In this document: positions 17,307 to 26,287 of the stretch, piece after piece
Position numbering within the stretch: position 1 is the stretch's first letter
Layout of the letters: each line of letters starts with the position of its first letter
Source of the DNA: Muribaculum intestinale
GTDB lineage: Bacteria > Bacteroidota > Bacteroidia > Bacteroidales > Muribaculaceae
Length of the DNA stretch: 64,000 bases
Direction of reading: 5' to 3'
NCBI RefSeq assembly: GCF_002201515.1
Contig: NZ_CP021421.1
Span: 310,001-374,000 of the forward strand
Notes under the pieces: model-generated
Database searches by the model: none
Told to the model about the DNA's origin: nothing
The model's input: only the letters and a program-made list of their open reading frames with translations
Program-made: the position numbers and the translations under genes

Positions 17307-18125
17307 ATGGATTTAAAGAAGGTATTATACATCTCGCAGGAGATTTCACCCTACGTCCCTGCCTCCGACATAGCCGACAAGAGCCGCGACCTCGCTCAGG
17401 GCATACAGGATAAAGGATTCGAGGTGAGAACATTCATGCCTAAGTACGGCCTGATAAAAGAGCGCCGCAACCAGCTCCACGAAGTCATACGCCTATCAGG
17501 CCTGAATATCGAGATTGACAATTCCGACCATCCACTCATAATCAAGGTTGCCACACTCCTGCCCACACGTATGCAGGTATACTTCATCGACAACGAAGAC
17601 TACTTCCTGCGCACACAGACAGCCCCCGACCTTGAAATACGCCTCTCGCCCGAGGACAACGACGAGCGCTCGATGTTCTTCGTACGCGGTGTGGTGGAGA
17701 CTGTGAAGAAACTGCGCTGGGACCCCGGATTTGTGCACTGCATCGGATGGATTTCCTCTCTCTCGCCCATGTATCTCCGACGCATATTCGCCGACGACCC
17801 CACATTCGCAGGCTCAAAAATCATTTACTCTCTCTTCAGCGACAAGTTTGAAGGCACTCTCGACCCACGTTTTGCCGAAAAACTGCTCCTCGAAGGATTC
17901 TCCCAAGAGGACATCGCGTCAATCGCCGACAAGCCGGTCGACTGGATAGCCCTCAACAAACTCGCAATCGACTATTCCGACGCCGTGGCCCAGTCATCGC
18001 CCGACATCGACCCCGAGCTCCTCGACTACATCGAAAAGTCAGGCAAGCCGTTCCTCCCGTTCTCGGAGACAGATACCGCCGACCGCGCCAACCGCTTCGC
18101 CGAATTCTACAGATCTCTCCAGTAG
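17307..18125 (+). CDS. Glycogen/starch synthase-like protein, N-terminal (GT5) domain only
   Basis: 272 residues. VLYISQEISPYVPASDIADK aligns with the first strand and loop of GlgA, and FEVRTFMPKYG matches the GlgA VRVLMPRYG strand. The C-terminal nucleotide-binding Rossmann domain (about 250 residues) is absent. The KxGGL ADP-glucose motif reads PASDIADK. Catalytic synthase activity is therefore doubtful, and the protein may be regulatory or structural. It is followed 27 bases later by a DUF4270 lipoprotein, a pairing common in Bacteroidales. The start was chosen from the promoter box at 17277. Confidence 0.8.
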   Translation: MDLKKVLYISQEISPYVPASDIADKSRDLAQGIQDKGFEVRTFMPKYGLIKERRNQLHEVIRLSGLNIEIDNSDHPLIIKVATLLPTRMQVYFIDNEDYFLRTQTAPDLEIRLSPEDNDERSMFFVRGVVETVKKLRWDPGFVHCIGWISSLSPMYLRRIFADDPTFAGSKIIYSLFSDKFEGTLDPRFAEKLLLEGFSQEDIASIADKPVDWIALNKLAIDYSDAVAQSSPDIDPELLDYIEKSGKPFLPFSETDTADRANRFAEFYRSLQ

Positions 18126-18152
18126 CAGCATACCCTACCCCCCAATCCTTAT

Positions 18153-19571
18153 ATGAAATACTCAAGGCTCATACCCCTTGCCGCCATATCCTCGCTCGCC
18201 TTCCTGGCATGCGAGGAAGGTTCTTCCATCGGATCGTCGATTGTCAGCGACCAAGTGGAAATAGTCATCGACTCCGCATTCACAGTCACCGGACATTCCG
18301 TGCCTATCGAAAGTGTCGTGTCACGCTCTGAATATCAGTTGCTCGGAAGCATCGATGCCAAAGGCTACGGATATCTTGCCACCGACTTTGCCAGCGGATT
18401 CATGCCCTCAAACAAGCTCACTACAGGCCACGGCATGGGCCCCGAGAATGTCGACTCGATACGACTCGCCATGGTGATGCGCAAAGGCGACATGGTGGGC
18501 GACTCCGTGATTCCCCTCGGCCTTGAGGTATTCCGCCTAACAAAACCCCTCCCCTCATCCGGCCTCACCTCTGGCTCATCGGTCGACACTTATTACGACC
18601 CATCGGCGCCAATAGCCTCGACCGTCTACAACGCCACCGTTGTAGGCCTCCCCGACAGCATCGCGGCCGACTATACCTACTCAAGCTCAACCACCGACGA
18701 AGCACGCGTAGTATACGTCAAACTGCCACAGCAGCTCGGACAGGAGTTCTACCGCAAGTACCTTTCGACCGACGGCCCCGCGCTGTTCAACGACCCCGAC
18801 GCTTTCCAGCAATGGTTCCCCGGGCTCTATGTCAAAAACTCCTACGGCTCTGGACGCATAATGCGCTTTGAGAACTCAGCCGTATATCTCTACCTCTCAT
18901 ACAAAGGCACAACCGACGCCGGCAACGACACCACCTACCGGTTTATCGACTCATTCCTCGCAATCACCCCCGAGGTAGTGCTCAACAACCATATCTCTCA
19001 GACCCTCAGCCCGGAGATAAAGACTCTGGCCTCACAGGAACCAATCGCCGTAGGCCCCATCGGATACGACACCGAAATACAGTTGCCCATAAAGAAAATC
19101 GTAGAAAGCTATCGCCGACAGGCCGGCAACAACAACGTAATCAACAACCTCACGTTCCACGTGCCCGCATCTGCCATAGCCAACGACTACGAAATCGACC
19201 CGCCGGCCAACATACTCCTCGTTAAGAAAGACAAACGCACGGAATTCTTCAAGGAAAACAAGCTCACCGACAATGCCACCTCGTTCTATGCCACATACAA
19301 TTCGACCACAAAGATGTACAGCTTCACCAACATGCGTCAGTTTGTGATCGATGCCATAGAAAAGGACGACGAAGGCACTCTCACAGATGCCGACGGAGAA
19401 TATGTGCTCACCCCCATCAATCTCGTCACCGAGACCGTTTCCGACGGCTACTACTCCACAACCGAGATTGTAATCGCCATCACACCATATATCGACACCC
19501 CGGCGATGGTAAAATTCGATCTCTCCAACATCCATCTCTACCTCACATTCTCAAAGCAGACAATGCACTGA
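18153..19571 (+). CDS. DUF4270 family lipoprotein
   Basis: 472 residues. Signal sequence MKYSRLIPLAAISSLAFLAC with lipobox Cys at about 20, then a Ser/Gly-rich linker (EEGSSIGSSIVSD). The body is a predicted beta-sandwich (YQLLGSIDAKGYGYLATDFA, then SAVYLYLSYKG) and fits DUF4270, a Bacteroidota-only exported family of unknown function. It lies 27 bases after the glycogen-synthase-like gene and is probably cotranscribed with it. A strong terminator follows. Confidence 0.88.
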   Translation: MKYSRLIPLAAISSLAFLACEEGSSIGSSIVSDQVEIVIDSAFTVTGHSVPIESVVSRSEYQLLGSIDAKGYGYLATDFASGFMPSNKLTTGHGMGPENVDSIRLAMVMRKGDMVGDSVIPLGLEVFRLTKPLPSSGLTSGSSVDTYYDPSAPIASTVYNATVVGLPDSIAADYTYSSSTTDEARVVYVKLPQQLGQEFYRKYLSTDGPALFNDPDAFQQWFPGLYVKNSYGSGRIMRFENSAVYLYLSYKGTTDAGNDTTYRFIDSFLAITPEVVLNNHISQTLSPEIKTLASQEPIAVGPIGYDTEIQLPIKKIVESYRRQAGNNNVINNLTFHVPASAIANDYEIDPPANILLVKKDKRTEFFKENKLTDNATSFYATYNSTTKMYSFTNMRQFVIDAIEKDDEGTLTDADGEYVLTPINLVTETVSDGYYSTTEIVIAITPYIDTPAMVKFDLSNIHLYLTFSKQTMH

Positions 19572-19649
19572 CCCCGTCCCACGGCATCCATGCCCCCACG
19601 GCGGAAGTCCGCACCCTACGCAACAACATTTCCCCTTCCATAAATTAAC

Positions 19650-19671
19650 AGCCCGGCCTTCACGCCGGGCT
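19650..19671 (+). terminator. Intrinsic terminator after the DUF4270 gene
   Basis: AGCCCGGC / GCCGGGCT stem with a 6-base loop, then ATTAATTTAT. It lies 78 bases after the stop. Confidence 0.75.
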
Positions 19672-19750
19672 ATTAATTTATCTATCACCCATCCTCACGA
19701 CTGCAACAACGCCAACCCAATCCCCACAACCCCGCGGCCACAACAGCAAC

Positions 19751-19870
19751 CCCACGCGTTAGCGCATAGCCGCTTTAGCGGTGTCTACAACGTTAGCCTA
19801 TGGCAAAAGCCGCGTCAGCGGTTTGCAGCCATAGGTCAACGCCCCACCAACCACGTGCCCGGCGACTAAC
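19751..19870. repeat. Structured intergenic repeat, copy 1
   Basis: About 120 bp beginning CCCACGCGTTAGCGCATAGC. It contains a CCGC-TTTA-GCGG hairpin and a larger hairpin with outer arms CCTATGGC / GCCATAGG and inner arms CCGC / GCGG. The second copy at 28913-29040 keeps both hairpins while changing their sequence. The interval 19572-20000 holds only this repeat and the terminator. Confidence 0.8.
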
Positions 19871-20000
19871 CCAATCCCAAAGGAAACACACAACCCGACC
19901 CACTGCGTCACACTGCTACTGACCCCACATGCCGGCGCGCTCCATTTCGGGACAGGACACAAAAAAGCGGTTCACTCAATGAGTGAACCGCTTGGGTGAG

Positions 20001-20073
20001 TAGTGAATCCGGGAATCGAACCCGGGTCTCCACCGTGAGAGGGTGGCGTGCTAGGCCACTACACTAAATCACC
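20001..20073 (-). tRNA. tRNA-Glu (anticodon CTC)
   Basis: 73 nt. D-arm GTGT / GCAC, anticodon stem CCACC / GGTGG with loop CTCTCAC (anticodon CTC), T-arm CCGGG / CCCGG with TTCGATT. No CCA is encoded. The acceptor stem has a G-T pair at 1-72 and a T-T mismatch at 6-67. It reads GAG codons. Confidence 0.9.
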
Positions 20074-20110
20074 ATTTTGTTTTGCTGTTAGCTTGTTGCT
20101 TTCAACACTG

Positions 20111-20141
20111 CAAAGGTACGCACTTTTTCTCATTCTCCAAA
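20111..20141 (-). promoter_or_regulatory. Promoter of tRNA-Glu (TTTG N19 TACCTTTG)
   Basis: On the minus strand TTTG (20138-20141) and TACCTTTG (20111-20118) are separated by 19 bases, a full match to the Bacteroidota -33/-7 consensus. Confidence 0.8.
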
Positions 20142-20229
20142 TTTTTCAGCAAAAAAAAATCACAAAAATCGCATTTTTTTCTGTGCTCAAAGAAAAGCGC
20201 ATTTAATACATGTTAAAATTCCAAATATA

Positions 20230-20262
20230 TTTGCAAACACCATTGTAATTATAGTAAATTTG
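20230..20262 (+). promoter_or_regulatory. Promoter of the 822-residue protein gene (TTTG N21 TAAATTTG)
   Basis: TTTG at 20230-20233 and TAAATTTG at 20255-20262 fit the consensus. A leader of about 70 bases would precede the ATG at 20339. Confidence 0.65.
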
Positions 20263-20338
20263 CATCACGAAAACACTGCGGCATCCAACCCACCCACGAT
20301 GACCGCAACCGACAATCTTAATCAACTCATTTCAAATT

Positions 20339-22807
20339 ATGAAAAATCACACAATCCGGGCCACACTGCCCGCACCCGACACCGACCGGTGCTCAGCACA
20401 AAACCTGCGACGCCCGATTATGGGCAACTCCCTGCGTCCCGTATCCCCTCCCACACGCATATGCCGCGAGTCGGGCACACCGATAGCATCGTGGACAGCA
20501 CCCGACGGCACCGCAACATGCCTCTTCCAGTCTGACTCTCTCGCCCTGTGGGCCATCCCCGCCTCCTCCGAAGCCCCCGCAAGCGTAGGCACACTCCCCG
20601 CAAAAGCCACAGCCGCCGTTTCCACAACCGAAGGGATACACATTTTCACCCCCGACGGAGTATACACAGCCGCTCCCGATGCAGATGGCCGATGGAGCCT
20701 CACAGCCGCCTATGGCCAATATCCCCCGGTAGCCATATTCCCCACCGAACCACGCATACACACCGCCGCCACCCCACGCCTCACCCTCAAGGGCGACTAT
20801 ACCTCATGGAGCGGAGCCATGGACAAGACCGACATTGCCATGCTCGGCAACAGCGTTATGGCCGCTCTCTCCGAAGCCACAGCCGCCGCAGTGGCCGACG
20901 GATGTGCCGCCGCACCGATACTCGCCTGGTACCGACTGCGCGACGCCGCCGGACGCGAACTGTTCCGCTCCACACCCGTGATGGTGACTCCCGACGGCAT
21001 ACAAGGTCCCGGGCATGTCGATGTCAGCGTAGCCGTGTCGTCTGGCTCCTACCGCCAAGTGCAGCCGACCGCGATAAGCGTCACCGGCTTCAGAATCGGT
21101 CTGCGCATCTGCGACACCGACATATCCCACGCCTCACGCCGTGCCGCCGTGCTCGAACTCATGACAGCCCCGCCCGCCGACCTCGTCGACTACTCCGCGA
21201 CACCTTACGTGACACGCCTCGGCCATACTGCCACCGAGGGACAGCTGCGCATTGCCATACCTCGACTGGCCGGACAGAAGGCACTGGTTCCCGCCATGCT
21301 CGACCGTCTGGACGAAGTGTCGGAAGTCGCCGCAGTAATCCACGACCCTTTCAATCCCTCCGGAGAACTGTACTCCTCAGGCATTATCGCCGACATCCCT
21401 GCGGAATTCAATCCCGGAAACACCGCAAAATTCCTCCGCAACGCCATGTCGGGCCACACTGCCTCCGACGCCACGACGTCGATACTGCGCGAAATCTCCA
21501 TGCCCCATACATTCACCGCCTCCGTGGCCACAGTGGCCGGAGATATCACAGCTTATGGCGGCATCACACCCATACACACCCTCCCCATGCCGATCAACGC
21601 AGCATGGATTGCCGGGAAAAGCTATGGCCCGTGGCAAGCCAAAGTGTGTGTAACCCTTCTGAACTCCCGGGGCCAAACCGAACGCCTGTGCGCCGAGTCG
21701 ACAGGCGAGGGCCCGATACCCGAAGCGCTACTCCCCATGCTCTCCTACCCACATCCCGGAGCATTCCGAATCGACATCGAGCTTACGACCGACGGACGCA
21801 CGCTCTCCCGCTCATTCCCCCTCACCCCGACACCCGCCTCAGCCGCGGCATACTATGTCGAGCCCTCCCTGCGCCCGATTCCCGTTTCATCGTTTGAGTC
21901 CACGGTGTCGCCCATGAGGGCTGTCACCGAGCGCAAACCCGTATGCCACAAATCATCGGTAGTGGTAGCCGCCACAGCCTCACCGCTCATCCCCGCCGGC
22001 ACCGCGGCCATTGACTCGGCTGTCACAGCCATCACCGAATCCCGGCGCTCAACCTCCGGAATCGCCTTCGGACGCCGCCATCTGTATGTGTTCACCATGG
22101 CCGGCATCCACACCGTGAGCGTCAGCTCCTCCATGCAGATGGCCGTATCGGCTATCTCGTCGGATGGTGTCGACTCCTCCGAAGCGGTAGCCGTTGGGCC
22201 CGAGGGTGTATACGCAGCCACTCCATCGGGTGTGATATGCATCAACGGCACGCGCTCCACCGCCGTCCACCCCGGCATCTTCAAGGCCATAGCATGGTCG
22301 CCATCATTCCGCGAACTGTGGTGCCTCCCCGCCGACGGAGCCGCAAAGCCGCGTCCGGTGATAATCGACCGATTCGGACACACCTACACCCGCACCGACA
22401 TAGCTCCGAAAGCATTCTGCGCGGCGCCACACACTCTGTTCATAGCCTCCTCGTCGGGATTCTTCAACGCCTCACGCGAATATGCCGACCCCGACAAGCC
22501 GATTGCCGTATCGTGGTGCATGCGCATATGCGTAGCCGATGACACCGTGCCGCGCATACGCGCCCTCACTGCCGTGGTCGGTGCCAATGACGCCGACCTG
22601 TCGATCGACCTGCTCGGCGACAATGGCACCGACAAGCCCCACCGCTTTGCCGGACTCGCGGTAGTCGGCGGCATATCAGCCCCGCTCTATCTGCCCGTGA
22701 TAGCCCATCCCCACCGATACGTCACCATTTCGCTCTACGGACACGTCTCGGCCGATACGCGCATTACATCATTTCTCCTCCAGACCGGGCAGAGACTCAT
22801 TTTCTAA
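20339..22807 (+). CDS. Large protein of unknown function paired with a terminase
   Basis: 822 residues, not assigned to a family. No signal peptide or membrane segment is seen. Residues about 55-135 and 575-670 contain propeller-like strands (GIHIFTPDGVYTAAPDADGR; LYVFTMAGIHTVSV; EGVYAATPSGVICINGT). The middle has beta-sandwich-like stretches (WYRLRDAAGRELFRSTPVMV). The last 100 residues read as another sandwich. The overall look recalls phage structural or tail-accessory propellers, but that is an impression, not a match. Before the IS982 insertion its stop lay 23 bases from the terminase ATG, so the two formed an operon. The start might be Met28 (MGNSLRPVSPP) rather than Met1. Confidence 0.75.
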   Translation: MKNHTIRATLPAPDTDRCSAQNLRRPIMGNSLRPVSPPTRICRESGTPIASWTAPDGTATCLFQSDSLALWAIPASSEAPASVGTLPAKATAAVSTTEGIHIFTPDGVYTAAPDADGRWSLTAAYGQYPPVAIFPTEPRIHTAATPRLTLKGDYTSWSGAMDKTDIAMLGNSVMAALSEATAAAVADGCAAAPILAWYRLRDAAGRELFRSTPVMVTPDGIQGPGHVDVSVAVSSGSYRQVQPTAISVTGFRIGLRICDTDISHASRRAAVLELMTAPPADLVDYSATPYVTRLGHTATEGQLRIAIPRLAGQKALVPAMLDRLDEVSEVAAVIHDPFNPSGELYSSGIIADIPAEFNPGNTAKFLRNAMSGHTASDATTSILREISMPHTFTASVATVAGDITAYGGITPIHTLPMPINAAWIAGKSYGPWQAKVCVTLLNSRGQTERLCAESTGEGPIPEALLPMLSYPHPGAFRIDIELTTDGRTLSRSFPLTPTPASAAAYYVEPSLRPIPVSSFESTVSPMRAVTERKPVCHKSSVVVAATASPLIPAGTAAIDSAVTAITESRRSTSGIAFGRRHLYVFTMAGIHTVSVSSSMQMAVSAISSDGVDSSEAVAVGPEGVYAATPSGVICINGTRSTAVHPGIFKAIAWSPSFRELWCLPADGAAKPRPVIIDRFGHTYTRTDIAPKAFCAAPHTLFIASSSGFFNASREYADPDKPIAVSWCMRICVADDTVPRIRALTAVVGANDADLSIDLLGDNGTDKPHRFAGLAVVGGISAPLYLPVIAHPHRYVTISLYGHVSADTRITSFLLQTGQRLIF

Positions 22808-22831
22808 TCATCCCCTACTGTATATATATTA

Positions 22832-23866
22832 ACGTGAGTTCGACGAAAATTAATTAGATGAGAAATTGGTGATTAGCGATAAAAGTATTAAATTTAAAGG
22901 ACTCAATTTCAAACAAATACTCTTATCGCTATGCTCACCGAAGACAAAATTACTGAAATATTCGTGATTGCAGATGAATTCTGCAAAGTTTTTAATGCGA
23001 TGCTCCGTCGCAGAGGTCTTTCGAAGATTCGTACGGACAGGAAGCGGGAATATCATCGAGATTGCCGTCTGTCGCAGGCGGAGGTCATTGTTATCATGAT
23101 CATGTTCCACAGTTCCAACCATAAATGTCTCAAACACTTTTATCTGAACGAGATATGTCAGCGATACAGGCATCTGTTCCCCGAAACAGTCTCATACAAC
23201 AGATTCACGGAGCTGGAGAAATCAGTGGTCGTTCAGTTCGTGATATTCGTAAAGAAATGTCTGCTGGGAAAATGTACCGGTATTAGTTTTGTCGACAGCA
23301 CACTGCTACGTGTGTGCCGCAACCAACGGATACACATGCACAAGGTGTTCAAAGGAATAGCGCAACGTGGGAAGTGTTCGTTAGGTTGGTTCTACGGATT
23401 CAAGCTACATCTGATATGCAACGACAAGGGCGAGATTCTCAACTTCATGATCACTCCGGGAGATGTTGATGACCGGGAACCTCTGAAAGTGAAGTCGTTT
23501 GTCGAGTTCATATACGGCAAGATGGTCGGTGACAAAGGTTATATCGGCAAAGACCTGTTCTGCAAGCTGTTCATTGACGGAATCCAATTGATCACAAAAC
23601 TGAAAAACAACATGAAAGGCGGTCTGAGATCAATGTATGACAGAATACTTCTGAGAAAACGGGCTATTATCGAAACTGTAAACGACCAACTCAAAAACAT
23701 CGCTCAGATAGAACACTCGCGACACCGTTCATTTCCGAATTTCATCGTTAATCTCATTGGTGGGATAGCGGCTTATTGCCTGTTTCCAAAGAAACCGAGG
23801 ATAAACTTAGAACGCGTGTATGATAATCAGATGACTCTCTTTTGATTATTTTCATCGAACTCACGT
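22832..23866 (+). mobile_element. IS982-family insertion sequence, apparently intact
   Basis: 1035 bp. Terminal inverted repeats ACGTGAGTTCGACGAAAAT and ACGTGAGTTCGATGAAAAT (one mismatch) are flanked by the 7-bp target duplication TATATTA at 22825-22831 and 23867-23873. It carries one full-length transposase. The right-hand duplication supplies the A of the terminase ATG, so that start codon survives. Confidence 0.92.
22931..23845 (+). CDS. IS982-family DDE transposase
   Basis: 304 residues. The RNase-H-like core shows SFVDSTLLRVC (first Asp), MVGDKGYIGKDLF (second Asp) and RAIIETVNDQLKN (Glu). An N-terminal helical region contains CRLSQAEVIVIMIMFHSSNH. The length is full and there are no frameshifts, so it is probably active. 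It cuts and joins the element's own ends. Base use is more AT-rich than its neighbours, in keeping with a recent arrival. Confidence 0.93.
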   Translation: MLTEDKITEIFVIADEFCKVFNAMLRRRGLSKIRTDRKREYHRDCRLSQAEVIVIMIMFHSSNHKCLKHFYLNEICQRYRHLFPETVSYNRFTELEKSVVVQFVIFVKKCLLGKCTGISFVDSTLLRVCRNQRIHMHKVFKGIAQRGKCSLGWFYGFKLHLICNDKGEILNFMITPGDVDDREPLKVKSFVEFIYGKMVGDKGYIGKDLFCKLFIDGIQLITKLKNNMKGGLRSMYDRILLRKRAIIETVNDQLKNIAQIEHSRHRSFPNFIVNLIGGIAAYCLFPKKPRINLERVYDNQMTLF

Positions 23867-23872
23867 TATATT

Positions 23873-25756
23873 ATGGAAAACATCACCGATATACTTGCCG
23901 AAAACGCACGGCGCACAGCCGCCATGCGTGCACCCTACGACCCGCTCACCGGCCAAGGAAGCCATCTGCCTCGCGTCGAGGCCATCGACCCCAAGGGCAC
24001 ACCCTGCCGCATACCTCAGACAATGGCCGACGACCCCGCCATTCTCACCGTGGCACGCGACCGTCACGCATGGTGCATGCTACGCTTCTCCCACGACTTC
24101 GAGTTCTGGGCCGCCACATGCGTCAGAATCAAAGATAAACTCTCGGGACGCGACATACCGTTTGTGCTCAACCGTCCCCAGCGACGGGTACTTGCCGTGC
24201 TCGAAGGCATGCGCGTGGCCCGGCGCCCGATACGCCTGATAATGCTGAAGGCCCGGCAATGGGGCGGCTCTACACTTATACAGATGTATATGGCGTGGAT
24301 TCAATGCATCCACCACCGCAACTGGCACTCCCTGATATGCGCCCACGTGAAGGACACAGCCTCAACCATACGGGGCATGTACACCAAGATGCTCGCATGC
24401 TACCCCGACGAGTTCTGGCCCGACGACTCTCCCCACGACTTCCGTCCATTCGAGCGCTCGGTCAACACACGCGTCATCACAGGGCGCGACTGCCGCGTGA
24501 CTGTAGGGTCGTCAGAGGGACAGGAAGCCGTGCGAGGAGCCGACTACGCAATGGCCCACCTGAGCGAGGTGGCATTCTGGAAAGACTCGCCGACACAGTC
24601 GCCCGAGGGATTCATCCGCGCCATATGCGGAGGCATAGTCCGCCAACCCGACACTCTGATTGCGCTCGAAAGCACAGCCAACGGAGTAGGCAACTATTTC
24701 CACTCCGAATGGCTACGCTCAGAGGCCGGCCGCAGCGACAAGGCCGCCGTGTTCGTGCCGTGGTATGAGATTGACATATACACCGCCGAAGTCCCCGATG
24801 CCGAAGCGCTATGGAGGTCAATGTCCGACTATGAGCGCTGGCTGTGGCAGCTCGGATGCACACTCGACCAGATACAATGGTACCGCGAGAAACTGAGCGA
24901 ATACCCGTCGCGCCATCTGATGCAGGCCGAATTCCCATCATCGGCCACCGAAGCCTTTGCAAACACCGGAAGCGGAGTGTTTGCCCCGACGCTGATTGAC
25001 ACTCTGCGGGCACGGTGTTCTGACTCCTACGAGCTGGGCGAACTATCCACCGCATCGCCACTGCTTCCTGGAGCCATGACCGTCAACGGATTCGTGGCCG
25101 ACCCATGCGGACATCTGAAAGTATGGTCGAGACCTCGCCACGGCATCGACCGCTACGTAGTGTCGGTCGACATAGGCGGCCGCACCGACCGAGCCGACTT
25201 CTCCGTAATAGCCGTCATCGACCGGTTTCCGCCACACGGGCTACCGGAAATAGTGGCACAGTGGAGAGGACACATCGACCACGACCTGCTCACCGCAAAA
25301 GCAGCCGCAATAGCGTCGTGGTATGGCAACGCACTGCTGGTCGTAGAGAGCAATTCACTTGAAAGCCAGACTACTCCCGACACCGACAATGCCCTCATAC
25401 TGCTGTCGGAACTCAACCGTCATTACCCCAACCTCTACCGACGGCGGGCACTCGACTCGGCCACTCACTCCCTTGAGAACCGTGTCGGATTTCACACCAA
25501 CCGTCAGACCAAGGCCCTGGTCATAGGCCATCTGATAAGCCTCGTGCGCGACAGCGCCTACATCGAGCGCGACACTGAGGCCTGCAACGAGCTTGCCGTA
25601 TACGAGCGCGACCCTTCGGGAAGATACGCCGCTCGCCACGGATGTCACGACGACATACTGATGACCCGCGCCATCGGCCTGTGGGTAGCGTCGCAGATGC
25701 CCCCTCCGGCCGACCTGTCAGACATCGCTTTTCATCGACCTAAGCGCATACGCTGA
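23873..25756 (+). CDS. Phage-type terminase large subunit (TerL-like), stand-alone
   Basis: 627 residues. The ATPase domain has the Walker A variant LKARQWGGSTL (about 122-132) and an ADYAMAHLSEVAFW segment (about 222-235) that carries the Walker B / catalytic Glu. The RNase-H-like nuclease domain shows SVDIGGRTDRADFSVIAVID (about 428), a central VVESNS (about 490) and C-terminal GCHDDILMTRAIGLW (about 595), giving the three acidic clusters of TerL. In phages this motor packages and cuts DNA. Here no portal, capsid, tail, small terminase or integrase gene lies nearby. Both catalytic halves look intact. Its upstream leader is now the IS982 end. Confidence 0.85.
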   Translation: MENITDILAENARRTAAMRAPYDPLTGQGSHLPRVEAIDPKGTPCRIPQTMADDPAILTVARDRHAWCMLRFSHDFEFWAATCVRIKDKLSGRDIPFVLNRPQRRVLAVLEGMRVARRPIRLIMLKARQWGGSTLIQMYMAWIQCIHHRNWHSLICAHVKDTASTIRGMYTKMLACYPDEFWPDDSPHDFRPFERSVNTRVITGRDCRVTVGSSEGQEAVRGADYAMAHLSEVAFWKDSPTQSPEGFIRAICGGIVRQPDTLIALESTANGVGNYFHSEWLRSEAGRSDKAAVFVPWYEIDIYTAEVPDAEALWRSMSDYERWLWQLGCTLDQIQWYREKLSEYPSRHLMQAEFPSSATEAFANTGSGVFAPTLIDTLRARCSDSYELGELSTASPLLPGAMTVNGFVADPCGHLKVWSRPRHGIDRYVVSVDIGGRTDRADFSVIAVIDRFPPHGLPEIVAQWRGHIDHDLLTAKAAAIASWYGNALLVVESNSLESQTTPDTDNALILLSELNRHYPNLYRRRALDSATHSLENRVGFHTNRQTKALVIGHLISLVRDSAYIERDTEACNELAVYERDPSGRYAARHGCHDDILMTRAIGLWVASQMPPPADLSDIAFHRPKRIR

Positions 25757-25940
25757 GTGTACGTTTTCTTTTCCCGCTAACAATATCGGCAGATTACACC
25801 CGTGCCGGCTACAATTCATTACCCCGACTCTCGATATATGAATCATTTTTCTCAACATACGCTTTTTTCGCACATTTTACCCCGCGGTGTGCCATAGGTT
25901 AAGTATATGTTAAAATATATTTACCATCCAATTATTTAAT

Positions 25941-25948
25941 TATATTTG
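25941..25948 (+). promoter_or_regulatory. -7 box (TATATTTG) for the 2-oxoacid oxidoreductase operon
   Basis: TATATTTG lies 72 bases before the first ATG at 26020. No clear -33 TTTG is seen. Confidence 0.5.
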
Positions 25949-26019
25949 CTGTCGGAAAAGCTGTTTATGCTTTACGACATCACTCCACATCACACATTAC
26001 TAACATAACTTACACCGAT

Positions 26020-26250
26020 ATGGCAAAAGTATTTGGAGCAGTGGTAATCGACACTGACCGTTGCAAGGGATGCGATCTCTGCGTGGTGGCATGTCCGAAA
26101 GATGTGCTCTCGCTGCAGGGCAAGGAGGTTAACGACCGTGGCTACCACTTCGCATATACCGTGCGCCCCGCCGATTGCATCGGATGTGCCAACTGTGCCG
26201 TGGTGTGTCCCGACGGATGCATTGAGGTATATCGTGCCCTCGAGAAATAG
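26020..26250 (+). CDS. 2-oxoacid:ferredoxin oxidoreductase, ferredoxin-type delta subunit
   Basis: 76 residues with two 4Fe-4S motifs, CKGCDLCVVACP (about 14-25) and CIGCANCAVVCP (about 52-63). It passes electrons from the catalytic subunits to soluble ferredoxin. It is the first gene of a four-gene operon; the order delta-alpha-beta-gamma is that of Vor/Kor enzymes in Bacteroidales. Confidence 0.92.
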   Translation: MAKVFGAVVIDTDRCKGCDLCVVACPKDVLSLQGKEVNDRGYHFAYTVRPADCIGCANCAVVCPDGCIEVYRALEK

Positions 26251-26287
26251 TATCCCCCATAATGTTGAATTTTGACTATACACATTT

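Noticed and set aside
20548..21897. 449-codon Arg/His-rich frame on the plus strand
   Set aside because: Shifted frame of the 822-residue gene; its extreme Arg/His composition is an artefact of C-rich codons.
20001..25756. Intact prophage
   Set aside because: Only a terminase-like gene and an unknown are present; no integrase, capsid, portal, tail or lysis genes, and no att repeat seen.
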